From: Larix kaempferi
Lineage: Eukaryota > Streptophyta > Pinopsida > Pinales > Pinaceae
NCBI GenBank assembly: GCA_027924585.1
Contig: BSBM01001068.1
Coordinates: 248,001-312,000, forward strand
Reading direction: 5' to 3'
DNA: 64,000 nucleotides
Part shown: piece after piece, positions 24,571-35,817 of the stretch
How positions within the stretch are numbered: the stretch's first letter is position 1
How the letters are laid out: each line of letters opens with the position of its first letter
Made by a program: the position numbers and the translations under genes
Notes under the pieces: model-generated
What the model saw: only the letters and a program-made list of their open reading frames with translations
Database searches by the model: none
What the model was told of the DNA's origin: nothing

Positions 24571-24595
24571 CTAACCCTTGTGGTTAAGGACATAT

Positions 24596-24765
24596 GGCAT
24601 GAGAGAGGGATGAGGGATTGGGAAGAGAGGGAGAGAGAGGAGGGATTGGGTGGATAGGAATATATAGGGGCGGTGGGGTTATAGAGAGGGAGGGGGTGGA
24701 GTTATAGAGAGGGAGGGGGTGGGGTTAGAGAGAGGGAGGGGGGTTTAGGGAGAAGAAGAGAAAAA
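24596..24765. repeat. GA-rich minisatellite (~28-bp unit)
   Basis: It contains repeats of GGGGTTATAGAGAGGGAGG. The opposite strand resembles the CT-rich stretches at 43385-43690, 46380-47400 and 48680-49660. Confidence 0.7.
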
Positions 24766-24780
24766 TATCGAGGGTATAAA

Positions 24781-24842
24781 ATAGCGTGTGCACGCATTGC
24801 ATGTGCGTGCAACTCCACGCACATGCTATTTATGTGTACGTG
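24781..24842. repeat. GCG-type palindrome cluster 1
   Basis: Short palindromic or near-palindromic GTGTGCACGC, GCATGTGCGTGC and CCACGCACATGC blocks are packed into 60 bp, next to the GA-rich tract. They resemble the clusters at 25714, 43181, 47511 and 49755. Confidence 0.5.
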
Positions 24843-25703
24843 CCTTTAAATTTGACTTTTTTGGTTCCCTTGTAGGTTTGGTACTAGGTTTGGATTCCCA
24901 AACCTTGAGTCTCAGACTGAGTTAGATAAAAACACACCAAATTCTGTAACTTCATGTTTTTCACCCTTTGTTTTGCATATGTACCACTTGTGCACTACTA
25001 ATAAAACTACAAACAATTGTTGTGCTCTGTGTGTAAATTCTAACTATATATTTTTTGAATAAATATGTTATTATTTTCTATTTTTAATTCATTTTTAATT
25101 GCACTCGTGCCAAATTTGTATAAAACATAGGCCGTTTATTTCGTCTATAAATTTTAACTGGATCACCTATTTGGGAAACATAAAAGAACCCGAATAAGAG
25201 TACAAGAATATCTACAAACTAAAAAAATAAAGTTGATTGATTATGTTAAGACCATCGTAGGGTGGAACAACGCTTGACCACATCATTTTAAGGCTTTACT
25301 GACTTTCTTAATTTAAAAAATATATAAAATTAACTTTTAAAATTTTGTAAAAATAGCCCTGCACAAGTTCCTCCTGCTACCTATGAATCTACATATTTTT
25401 TTCCACAAAATTTGACAATTTACATACCAAACCAGTGGACCAATGCGAGCATATGCATTATGTTTTAGAGAAAAATTAGAATACCAATATTAGAAGAATG
25501 ACATTTTGGGGTAGTTATACCTATTTTCCATAAATTAAAGTTATATATTCCAGAAGGTAATGGGTGTGTGCAAGAAGATGAGGGTCACTTTAGATGCAAT
25601 CCTAGTTTTTCAAAACTCATTTCTGATACATAAAAACATACCGCGTTTCTGATACTTATCACTTGGTATGGTAAAACTCAAGCTTGACATGTCATTAGAC
25701 ATG
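24843..25703. other. Unassigned AT-rich sequence
   Basis: No coding signal. At 25540-25600 the plus strand holds GATGAGGGTCACTTTAGATGC, the reverse complement of a motif found at the end of both copies of the 46-51 kb duplication. Confidence 0.4.
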
Positions 25704-25713
25704 TAGGTTAGGT
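25704..25713. repeat. Candidate left target-site duplication (taggttaggt)
   Basis: A 10-bp sequence identical to 43271-43280, lying just outside the palindrome clusters at each end of the candidate DNA transposon. It could be chance in AT-rich DNA, but both copies lie in the expected place. Confidence 0.4.
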
Positions 25714-25791
25714 AACCATAACGCGTACATGTTATAGAACTACAAAATGCGTACGCATTATGTAGTTACAAAACGCGTACGCGTTTTGTAA
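25714..25791. repeat. GCGTACGC palindrome cluster 2 (left end)
   Basis: Three units occur in 78 bp: ACGCGTACATGT, a 14-bp perfect palindrome (25746-25759, core ATGCGTACGCAT) and a 26-bp perfect palindrome (25766-25791, core AACGCGTACGCGTT). CpG-rich palindromes standing in AT-rich DNA suggest protein-binding sites or transposon ends. Confidence 0.85.
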
Positions 25792-25859
25792 ATCTAAAAT
25801 CAATTTAAAAACACAGTCTCGACCACCCCCGACCACCTGTAGCGCTTTTCACGCATCAT

Positions 25860-27846
25860 AAACACGAATTCGAGCTTGGACAAGGATGGTTTGTGTGCCT
25901 TGGATTATCCGAGGAGCTCGATTTAGTTGGAGGGGAGGAAAATTCATCGGTGGATTGTCATCTAATCAGGTAATTCATTCACCCATACCATTTTTTTGTC
26001 ATTTCTTAACCTAAATTACCATTTTTTATAGTTTAAACAACCTAGTTTTGTAATATTTATAAAATTGGAAATAACCCAATCTCTAATTAAATTCACATCT
26101 CCCTCAACCAAGATGAGTGAATAATTACAATGAATCCCTTTTCAAAAACTCAAAAATTCCTAATCCAACCAAAAATTAAAAAAAAATAGAACTCATCCCT
26201 TTCTACAATGTATCCATCCACATGAAACCCAAATTTCCAACCCTCAAAGGCCATTTCCCATGATACTAATTAAATAATTTTCCTTGGAAATGACCATAAC
26301 AAGATGAAATGCATGCACAAGCGTGAATAGAAAAAATGCATAAAAAATTAGTAACTTGGTTTCTCAAAATTTCATCACAATCATTTGTCCATGAACATAA
26401 TCAAAATTTCATCACAAGTGTATGTAGCTATACATTGCCTCTTAGTTAAGCACCATTAACTAAATGCCAAAACACATTAACAAAGTGCTTCTCCGGCCTG
26501 CCATATCCACACCCTCGATCAATCTACTCAAAGCTCAAGGACCGTCGATTCAACTTAAAGACTTCATATAGAAAATCACTATGTTTTTTATTTAATTTTT
26601 CAAACTTGCCATACAGTGTAGAGATCGATTTTGCAGAGAGAAATTGTCTCTGTTTTGCTCCAAGGAATTGTCACTTTTGGTTGGTTTCCATGTTTTTAGA
26701 ACAATGGAAATGGTGAACACCCATTAACTACCTAGAGTGTGTTGTGAGAGTGTTTCCAACCATGATCGAGTTAATTTTCACCCCTTTTCTTGCCTCACAT
26801 ATCCTAATAGTCCCTCACCCCTGTCGTTTACATATCCAACAATCCTAATCTACACTCAGAAAGACCTGCGGCCCTGACCTAGTAACTACTCCTAGAAACC
26901 TATCCTAAAACCCTTCTAACATTCTTACCTATCTCAGACCTTCTTCCCTTGGATGTTGTCCTAACCCTACATCTATCCTAAACTTCCATCCCTCTTAAAG
27001 ACTATGTTTAAGACACGAGTCTGAGTTTTACCACCTGACATGCCCCGAGGCATGTTACCTCAACCATCTTTCTAAGCCTAACAAGTCATATCCTATTCTT
27101 ACTTAAATTCATTAACTGAATGTAGTCACAGTCTTAGGACTATGACATTTAAATTTAGTTGTTCTATCTCAACAATTAATCTTCATCCTCCTAATCAACC
27201 ATCTTGTCCTATCAATCACATATCATAATACTTGGATCAAATTAATAAATATGCATGTGATAATTCTGAGATAACACTGTCATATTCCACTTGTGATATC
27301 TTATTAAGTTGACATTGTTGTTATTGTCATTCTGGTCACAATCTCTAGTTTATTATTCAACATCTTAATCATTGATAGTCATCTCAAGTACATATGTAAT
27401 CATATTGGCAAGACAAACTCATACATATCCATTTTATTCCATGCCACTTTGTCCTTCCCTCCCACCACAAGGCATAATATGTTGAAATCAATAAATTTAA
27501 TGTTAGCTTATGAAGTTGATGGAAATATTGTTTTCTGCAAGGGACGTAAAGGCCAAAACATGTCAAAATAACACTCCTAAATTCTAAAAAGTTTAAACCC
27601 AAGTTTGCATGGAAAAGTCACCAATGAGGGTTAAGAAGTGCATTAACTTCTACAAAGAAGTTGAACGAAACTTACTTTTTAATTCTTAAATGTTTAATTT
27701 TAAATTTTAAATGTATGTAAGTGAATGCCATTAAATTGCTTACTTGAGTTTGATTTAATACATTTTCAATTTTGAAGAGACGTCATTATATACCATGTAT
27801 ATGTTTCTAATGATTTTTGTATTGATGTTTTTATTGCAGTTGCGGC
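25860..27846 (+). other. Possible 5' leader exon and long intron of the next gene
   Basis: A short open stretch beginning at an ATG near 25889 runs to TCATCTAATCAG followed by GTAATTC near 25979, which looks like a donor site. A pyrimidine-rich tract with TTGCAG lies at 27833-27839, just before the ATG at 27848. This would make a leader exon and a ~1.9-kb intron, though the frame does not join as coding, so it would be untranslated. The rest (26000-27800) is AT-rich with no gene visible. Confidence 0.3.
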
Positions 27847-27847
27847 T

Positions 27848-30079
27848 ATGGACACAAATGCCGAGATATTGATTGAGCTTGCCCACTTGAGGGGCATTAG
27901 TGCAGCTTTTAGTGGTGACAGGATTCGTCGCTCACTTGCCTCAACCTTGGATGCAATTGTTGACACCATTTCAGAGTCTAGCAATGTACTATATGATATT
28001 ATATCATATAGAGAAAGAAAAAGACAAGAATATGCTGATGGGATAGACTACAATGCAATAAAAAAGTTGAAAATATCCAAAGAGCTCATATTTGCATTGT
28101 TTAGGGATCCTCGGTTGGGGGAAATCCCAAATGCAAACAAGCCTCATATCTCCATTGAGTGGTGCACATTTCAACCATTTGTTGATAACTGGATGGACAA
28201 ATGGTACATGGTTTTTGATATGCCACCACATAAAAACAAGGAAATTCCCTTGTATTTCCTTCGAAAGATGTATGCAGAATTCGTGTTACATAAACATGTA
28301 AACTATTTTTATATCTTGCCCCAAAACATGTAAACTATTTTTATATCTTGCAGTTTTAGGGAATTGATGGGGGGATGCCCCAAAACCGAACCAATGCGAG
28401 GCTTCAAGACCAGGATCACCCTATCCCTACACCTCGCAGGCAGTTTCCTGGGCCAGATGTCCCACCTGCACATCTTGTTATTCCACAGACACGTGATGCG
28501 TTTTTTAGTTTGGAACGGGTGGTTGTTCTCCATGGCACTATGGTTCAGCATATGGGTGAGGAAGAGACATCTGTCCCTGGTGTGGTACATACACCAAGTC
28601 ATCACTATGCAGGACCATCGTCTAGTGCAGGACCATCCACTAGTGCAGGACCATCGGCACATCCCCAGCCTAGTATTGAGCCTCACGAGTGCACATCGTG
28701 TGGTCATCCTTGCTATGGTCTTGCCTCAGATGTTTCCTTTAGTGGGTTTTTGAGTGAGGTATGTAGATGGTTAATTGTAATAAATTCTTCATTTATTTTC
28801 ATCTTTGTACACATACATATAGTTTGAGCTAATATATTAATTTTGTAAACTTGCAGTTGATGCTTTATGCCGGCAGCGACGCCCCAAAGTCAGATGCTCC
28901 AGACTCTACAGGGGGGCATGACATTCCATCCACTGATCCCGTCATTGGTGGAGGGATTCATGATGTTACCCATTTGGTAGGACCATCTTATATAGCACCC
29001 ATTTCTGTATCTCACACCGAGGTAAATATTTTAAAATTTCAGTTTTTTAATACTTGTTAATTTGTTAATTTCCACATACTTTACATTTTAGTTCACTAAT
29101 GCTATCTACGGTCTAATATTTACAATTATTAAACTTGCAGATGGCAGATCCTTCACTGGGGCAAGCTAATGTGGAAGTAGCACCCATGGTCGTATCGTCT
29201 GAGGAAACATCTGGGCTCCAGGTAAACAATTAAAAATGCCATTATTTAAATACATGTCTATTTGTTGAATCATGCATGTCTAACTACATGAACACTTGTT
29301 GACTGTAGGCACCAACCGAGACATCTAGACGATTGGCTGGATTTGTATCTCCCGCTAGGCCATTTGTGAACAAGGGTCGTGTGTATGTGAGGCGGCCTAC
29401 TCCTAGAAAGACTCCAGCTGCCCACGACCATGGGCTTACTCATACCATGGTAATGTATATCCTTCGATGATATTTGTTGGTTAACTTGAAATACAGTGCA
29501 TAAATCATTTTTTTAATGTTTGAATTGCATGTTTACTGCATCAGGAACCCAAGTTGTCTACTCAAAACCTTGCATCGATGGTTGATGCAGCAGTCAGTGC
29601 TACATCTCCAATGGCAATTGATCACACACAGGTATGTATCTATTTCAACATGATCTTTACATAGTTTATTATTGTTGTCTATTTTTTATTCATGCATGTC
29701 TAACTATTTAAACATTTTGTGATTGTAGCCACCATCAGCAGGAGCAATTCCTGGCCCCCCTTGTTTGACCATGGTTGCGACCATCATGGATGTTCAACCA
29801 ATGAATCCATCTGCTACACAAGGAACGCAATCCCCTTTGTCAATTGAGGTGAGATGTCCTTTAGTGACCAAGTGTTTCATGCAATTTCTAGTGTTTCATG
29901 TAGTTTCCATGCACAAGTTTATAATTATTGAGTTAATTGTTGAGCTAATGTATTAGTACATAGTTAGTTGAATTTAACAATTGATATTTAATTTGCAAGA
30001 TCCAGAGATGCACACTGATCCTAGAGATGTGCCTAGAGGATCAACGTCAGGAAAGGACAAGAGGAAGCTTGAGTTTTGA
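27848..30079 (+). CDS. Eight-exon gene of unknown function, all introns phase 0
   Basis: Exons: 27848-28297, 28360-28758, 28857-29021, 29141-29221, 29309-29449, 29545-29631, 29729-29848 and about 29999-30079. Each of the first seven is a multiple of three (150, 133, 55, 27, 47, 29 and 40 codons), open, and bounded by GT...AG. The start is ATG (MDTNAEILIELAHLRG). Exon 1 encodes a helical, folded-looking domain. Exon 2 has a Gly-Pro-Ser repeat (AGPSSSAGPSTSAGP) and a small HECTSCGHPC motif that could bind metal. Later exons are Pro/Thr/Ser-rich and look disordered. The last acceptor reads TTGCAAG: splicing after CAAG shifts the frame by one base, whereas an older TTGCAG would give a basic C-terminus ending KRKLEF. 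No family is recognised. It lies convergent to the transposase-like gene and may be its partner protein (inference). Confidence 0.55.
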
Positions 30080-30089
30080 TGTGTCTTAT

Positions 30090-30372
30090 GGGATATATGT
30101 ACATTTGGATACATGTACATGTGGCTTGGATAGTTTTGGACACATGTGCTTTTGGATACTTTTGGATATATATGTACTTTTCGATACATTCACTTTTGGA
30201 GACATGTACATTGACTTCATTGTGCATGTACTTTTGGAGACATGTACATTGACTTCATTAGATACATGTACTTTTGGATACTTTTGGATATATATGTACT
30301 TTTGGATACATGTAATTTTGGAGACATGTACTTTTGGAGACATGTACTTTTGGAGACATGTACATTGACATT
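30090..30372. repeat. Minisatellite of GGATACATGTACTTTT units
   Basis: About fifteen variants of an ~18-bp unit (GGA(T/G)ACATGTACTTTT), with an interspersed ACATTGACTTCATT block seen twice. It follows the stop codon of the eight-exon gene directly and creates open but repetitive frames on both strands. Confidence 0.85.
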
Positions 30373-31296
30373 TCAGTTATAAATGAATGATACATTTCAC
30401 TTTGTATTTGTTCTTCAGTTTCCACATGTTCTTGTGTCAATCTATTGTGTTGATTTGTGTGGATTATCTATTACTCATGAATGCGCTATGTCAAAAGAAC
30501 AAACTATTATATTTAATGGTTTCAACGAACTCATTACATGCGTGCACTAATTGGATATCTAATTAGAAATTGTGATTTTGGATGATAATTGCAAGTTAAG
30601 TCAAATTTCTTTCTCGTGTTATTTAATCAAACTAAGTGCAATACAATTTTTTTCAAGGTTTCAACGAATTCACTCATGCACACTAATTGGATAGGTATAA
30701 TTAAAATTTGTGAGATTGGTTGATTAAATTGCAAGTTAAGTCAATGATCAAGTGTAATTTAATAAAACTAAGTGCAATACATGCTACACATTTCATCAAT
30801 GCCCAATATTTGATTGTACAATTGGATTCAACACTACATATGAGTAACTACATACAAGTGCTCAAAGCAACATTGGTGAAAGGAACAAATGTTACCTCGG
30901 GATTCGAGAAATAAAGTGCCTTCTATTGTTGGTTGGGAAGGATATGCTTGGACATCCTTATGGCTTGGAGGTCATCTTCATGTAGATAAGTACTCTTGTT
31001 GTCATGTGTCATTAAGGTTTTTTCATGTGGTAAAACCCTTCAGGGTTAGGGTTTGTTCATGGTTTCATTGTACTTGTTTTCTAAACATATAATTATTCTA
31101 AGAAAGGTTGATAGGTTTTCTTCCCCCTGATGGTTTCCCAGGATAAAATGTTGTGTCTCTTGTGCATTGTTATTCTTAACTAGATCCTACATGTTAAATT
31201 CTTTATGTAAATGTTTTATGGTTAAATTTATGCATTGAACTAATGGTTATAATTGGTATAAATCATTTATCTAGATCAAGTATAAAAAATTTAACA
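30373..31296 (+). repeat. Probable 3' part of a copia-type LTR, with unassigned DNA to its left
   Basis: The right end (31200-31296) is AT-rich and terminates TTTAACA directly before a primer-binding-site-like TGGTATAAGAGG. Upstream a GTTGTGTCTCTTGTGCATTG stretch resembles the equivalent part of the solo LTR at 33673-34374. The LTR start could not be found. The first ~500 bp may instead be the 3' flank of the eight-exon gene. Confidence 0.4.
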
Positions 31297-31308
31297 TGGT
31301 ATAAGAGG
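31297..31308 (+). other. Copia-type primer binding site
   Basis: TGGTATAAGAGG follows an LTR-like CA end and differs at two bases from the usual initiator-Met tRNA site TGGTATCAGAGC. No gag or pol follows; satellite DNA begins within ~60 bp, so the element is truncated. Confidence 0.55.
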
Positions 31309-31387
31309 TGAGTTGCCAAGAAGGAAATTATACAAGCCTTAAAAAACATAAACCCTAGGAGGACGGAAAGTCACCAAGTGTCCTGGA

Positions 31388-32868
31388 CGGAAAGTCACCA
31401 AGTGTCCCTAAATGACATTTTCATGTGACTTGCAACTCGACATAGCTCGAAAACCGAAGGTCATATCGATGAACCGTCGACTCTGTTGGTCTCCTGGTGT
31501 GAGATTACCTCTAGTGGGCCCTCTCCCTCATGCTCTCATGGCCCAGTGACTCAATTGTGCATTCATTTCGTAAACTAGGATTTTGCTCAGTTTCCTTCAA
31601 TGCAATCTTGCATTGGTGGGTCAACTCTGCAAAAACCTCCATTGAGCCAGTGTTGGCAGTGTTACCATGTTGGCATTTCCCATACACACTTGCAGGAGCC
31701 AACGGCACGCAATCTTGATGCTTCGTTTGTTCTTTTGCTCCCGGACGGAAAGTCACCAAGTGTCCCTAAACGACATTTTCATGCGACTTGCAGCTCGACA
31801 TAGCTCATAAACCAGAGGTCGGATCAATGAACCATCGACTCCATTGGTCTCCCAGCATGAGATTTCCTCAAGGGGGGCCTCTCCCTCATGTTCACATGGC
31901 CCAGTGAATCCATTGTGCATTCATTCCGTAAACTAGGGTTTTTCCCAGTTTCCTTCAATGCAATCTCGCATTGGTGTGTCAACTTTGCAAAACCCTCCAC
32001 CGAGCCAGTGTTGGTAGTGTTCCCACGTCGGAATTTTCCATACACACTTACAGGATCCAATAGCACGCAATCTTGATGCTCCGTTTGTTTTTTTGCTCCT
32101 AGACGGAAAGTCACCAAGTGTCCCTGAACGACATTTTCATGCGACTTGCAGCTCGACATAGCTCAGAAATTGAAGGTCAGATCGATGAACCGTCGGCTCC
32201 ATTGGTCTCCTGGCGTGCGATTACCTCTAGGGGGCCCTCTCCCTTGTGTTCTCATGGCCTAGTGACTCCATTGTGCATTCATTTCGTAAACTAGGGTTTT
32301 TCTTAGTTTCCTTCAATGCAATCTCGCATTGGTGGGTCAACTCTGCAAAACCCTCCACCGAGCCAGTGTTGGCAGTGTTCCCATGTCAGCATTTCCCACA
32401 CACACTTGTAGGAGCAGACGACACGCAATCTTGCTGCTCTGTTTGTTTTTTTGCTCCCAGACAGAAAGTCACCAAGTGTCCCTGAACGACATTTTCATGC
32501 GACTTGCAGCTCGACATAGCTCGAAAACCGGAGGTCGGATCGACAAACTATTGACTCCGTTGGTCTCCTCACGTACGATTGCCTCTAGGGGTCCCTCTCC
32601 CTCATGTTCTCATGGCCCAATGACTCCATTGTGCATTCATTTCGTAAACTAGGGTTTTGCTCAGTTTCCTTCAATGCAATATCGCATTGTTGGGTCAACT
32701 CTGCAAAACCCTCCACTGAGCTAGTGTTGGCAGTGTTCCCATGTCAGCATTTCCCATACACACTTGCAGAAGCCAACAGCACGCAATCTTGATGCTGCGT
32801 TTGTTTTTTTGCTCCTAAACGGAAAGTCACCAAGTGTCCCTGAATGACATTTTCATACGACTTGCAAC
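31388..32868. repeat. Satellite array A, 358-bp period
   Basis: The anchor (C)GGAAAGTCACCAAGTGTCC recurs at 31388, 31746, 32104, 32462 (with A for the first G) and 32820, an exact 358-bp spacing, plus a partial copy at 31364. Units share TCATGGCCCAGTGA, GTAAACTAGGGTTTT and GCATTGGTGGGTCAACTCTGC. The ORFs on both strands are by-products of the repeat. Confidence 0.93.
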
Positions 32869-33250
32869 CCGACTAGAATGCCCGTAGCACCCAAACTGTG
32901 GCTCCATTCGCGAATCCGTCAATTCCGATGGGTCTGGGGTACTGGGTTTCATCTAGGGCACCCCCCACAGCGTCCCTCGGAGTCCTGAAAGCAGTGCCAA
33001 CAAGCCATCTCCAGATATAGGGTTTTTCTCAGTGATGGCCATTCCAATTTCGCTCAAGGGGGACATTTCTTTTTCGGAGGTCCCCGGGCGTGTGTGGCCA
33101 CCATGGATAGGTCCACAATGGCCACATGGACCTATGGGATCCGATAGAATATTGCTGCTTTGGGTTACGTGGCCCTGAAGCAAATCCTCCAAGTGTCCCT
33201 GAATGGCCCCGGGGTGCCCGACTAGATTGCCCGTAGCACCCAAACCGTGG
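32869..33250. repeat. Satellite variant C, ~349-bp unit
   Basis: CGACTAGA(A/T)TGCCCGTAGC recurs at 32870 and 33219. The unit keeps the satellite skeleton (AGGGTTTTTCTCAGT, AAGTGTCCCTGAATGGCC) but is otherwise diverged and GC-richer. It links array A to the pseudogene that starts near 33250. Confidence 0.65.
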
Positions 33251-33667
33251 CTCCGTTCATGCAAAGGTTTTCCATAGAATGCCTGATCGATAAAGGTAAT
33301 GTCACCTTCTCGGAGGAGAGAAGATCCCCCAATGAAATCAAATAGGAAAATTATGTTTGGAGATTCAAATCCTCTGGATGGTTTCAGCCATTTGCCTTCT
33401 GATATACTATGTATAAAAGCATCCATCATCTTCCGCTTGTTTTTCAAATATTGGATCCACTACAGCAGAAGAAATGCTTTCTTCTTTGTCAAAGCATGGG
33501 AAACAATAGAAATATTGGCATTCGGAGGAAATAGATCTGGAATATCTACTACATCAAGGTGTCTTCGAAAGAATGAAACTAAAACATTAACTGAATACAT
33601 CAAAGCTCCTGCACAAGATGGTAGTGTAAGGTAACCTTTAGAAAGGGTTGAAAATCCCATGGTAGTC

Positions 33668-33672
33668 CAGGG
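33668..33672. repeat. Target-site duplication of solo LTR (caggg), left
   Basis: It is identical to the five bases at 34375-34379 flanking the other end of the LTR. Confidence 0.9.
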
Positions 33673-34374
33673 TGTTGATGTATATGTAACTTCGGAATGT
33701 ATTTCACCCATGTATTTCATATATGTATATTGTACTCCTATAGAGATGGTATTATTCCTCTATACGGAAGTGTTTGTATTCCTATAGAGATGTTATTATT
33801 CCTCTATACGGAAGTGTCGTCATTTATATTGTAAGTGTCGTAACTTATACTTGATGGGTTATTAGACCACCTTGTTGGGGTCGGTCCTGTATAAGTCATG
33901 TGGTTCGAAGGGTTATTAGACCACCCTAGTGGGGGTCGTCCATGTGGGTCAAAGGGTTATTAGACCACCCTATTGGGTGTCATCCTAGTCAGCATTGTGT
34001 TATGTGGTTAAGTTGAGGCCGGCCTGGTAAAGGTTATTAGGCAAGTCAATTCAAGTATAAATAGAGTGCAGGATGCACTCCATTTGATCATTCTATTCTC
34101 TCACACACTCTTTGGAGAGTGGCGCACTTGTGGAGGAGGAGAAGCTGCTGCTAGGAGATGTCTATCTCTTATGATTGGGTTTTATCATTGCTCTATCTAT
34201 CTCTGAGGAAGTTATTGGGGTTTTTCACCGTTATGGTTTTACCCAAGTAAACTCTGTGTCTCTTATGTGCTTGCATTATTGTGTCCATGATTGATATGTT
34301 GTAGATATGTTGTACATGTTATTCTCTCAGTTAAGATCCTAGATCAAATTGAAGTAAATTCTGAAAAATTAACA
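33673..34374 (+). mobile_element. Copia-type solo LTR, 702 bp
   Basis: It begins TGTTGATGTA, ends AATTAACA, and is flanked by a perfect 5-bp duplication (caggg). No internal region is present, so the element was reduced by LTR-LTR recombination. Inside are a TATA box (TATAAATA, 34056-34063), two copies of CCTATAGAGATG.TATTATTCC (33738-33815) and three ~50-bp repeats with GGGTTATTAGACCACC (33855-33990). These lie where upstream promoter repeats would be. It inserted into the NO VEIN-like pseudogene or its living ancestor. Confidence 0.9.
34056..34063 (+). promoter_or_regulatory. TATA box in the solo LTR
   Basis: TATAAATA lies about 310 bp before the LTR end, followed by GC-richer sequence containing TCTCTCACACACTC, a plausible transcription start region. 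Confidence 0.6.
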
Positions 34375-34379
34375 CAGGG
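34375..34379. repeat. Target-site duplication of solo LTR (caggg), right
   Basis: It matches 33668-33672 exactly. Confidence 0.9.
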
Positions 34380-35761
34380 ACTCCTTCCCATTAACTTGGC
34401 CCAATTACTCGTGGATGCAAGCTAGAGAAACTTCAGAGAGCCTCCTACCCTAATGATTTTCCCATCTTCATCTACTAGGGGAATATTCTTGCAAAGACTG
34501 GTAAGCTCTTCGGGTTATGGAAGCATTTGATACACTAGCCAAATCTATGTTGTTGGAAGAACTTACATATTTCAACAAAGGAGCGTTTTGCAGGTGACTT
34601 GAAAATCCCTTCCAATTTTCAGCAATAAAACAAAGAAGTTGAACGTACATATTTTCAGGCAAGCTTGTCAACCAATCAGACAACCGAATACAGGGAGATA
34701 ACCACACCCAAAAAATCAAGCTATCATAAAACTCTTGTTTATCAAGATAAGGATGGACTATGTGTACATTATGAGAATATCGATGAATGAAGTCGCTTTG
34801 ATGAACTTGTACTCTCGCTTTGAGGCTACCAATATGATATCAATTTACGAGAAGCTTCCATGTAGCAATAATTTATACTCTGTATAAAGTGAATATTATT
34901 ACTTGTTTTAAAATTTGTTTCCCTCCCTTAACCCTATTTTGTAGATCTGTGCTGGCCATTGTTGATAGGGAGTTATCCCACCCAATTCCGTGGCCATTTT
35001 CCGTTAGATTCTGGAAAAATACAGCATCTATTGTCCTCAACCTAGCTCATTTTACCTCTTCCTAGTTCAAAGGCGCTCACGCTCCTTTATTTAAAATCAA
35101 ATAAATTTTGGACCGAGATATCGATGATGTGCAAGCAGGCTCGACCAACTGGTTGGTCCGGGTCCCAAAAATACCGAAATACTTCTCTCAAGCCACTTAA
35201 ATGAATTTGAGAAATAATACCCCTGTGACTCTATCGGGATAGTTTCGACGATTAAACATTTTAGGTGGGTAGGCCATAAAAGGTTGATCTAGTTCTAAAA
35301 CCATGCACTGGTTCTAAAACCACGCACTGGTTCTAAAACCAAAGTAAGCAATTTAGGTATAACTCTTACCTGCAGGAGATTATCCAGTGACCATAATTCA
35401 TGTCATACTAAGTGGCAGGTGCAGGCTGAGAGAACCTAACATAAACTCCAAGAGAAAAAGGTGAAGAGGGGGGACTCGTTCGTATTTGCATAGCTGGGCA
35501 TTTTTCTCTAATATCAGATAAAAATTCCCAGCTATGCAAATTATTGCTATGTGGAAGCTTCTTGTAAATTGAGATCATATTGGAAGCCTCCCCTATTAAT
35601 TTATATGATGTTGCAAGGATTTTGTAATGTGACAAGGTTTTTCTCTACGCTTCGAACAAGGAAGCCATTAACTAATTAATGTTTCCGTTAAATGTAGGGT
35701 AAGCATCCCTATAATGCCATAAAGAAAAGAGTTCCTCATTTAAAGCATCAACGTACTAGAT

Positions 35762-35817
35762 GCTCAGTAAGGGAGTGTGTAGTTTTTGCACACGGTGGTC
35801 AACTTTGCAAAATAATC
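35762..35817. repeat. Isolated satellite fragment
   Basis: The sequence GCTCAGTAAGGGAGTGTG...TTTGCACACGG...GGTCAAC matches the array B unit at 37000-37050. It is a short stray piece inside the pseudogene region. Confidence 0.75.

Noticed and set aside
28004-28707. Minus-strand ORFs of 75 and 132 codons
   Set aside because: They are opposite-strand shadows of exons 1 and 2, whose borders and phases support the plus strand.
31511-32792. Repeated ORFs of 60-110 codons on both strands (MFSWPSDSIVHSFRKLGF type)
   Set aside because: They recur once per 358-bp satellite unit and simply reflect the repeat.
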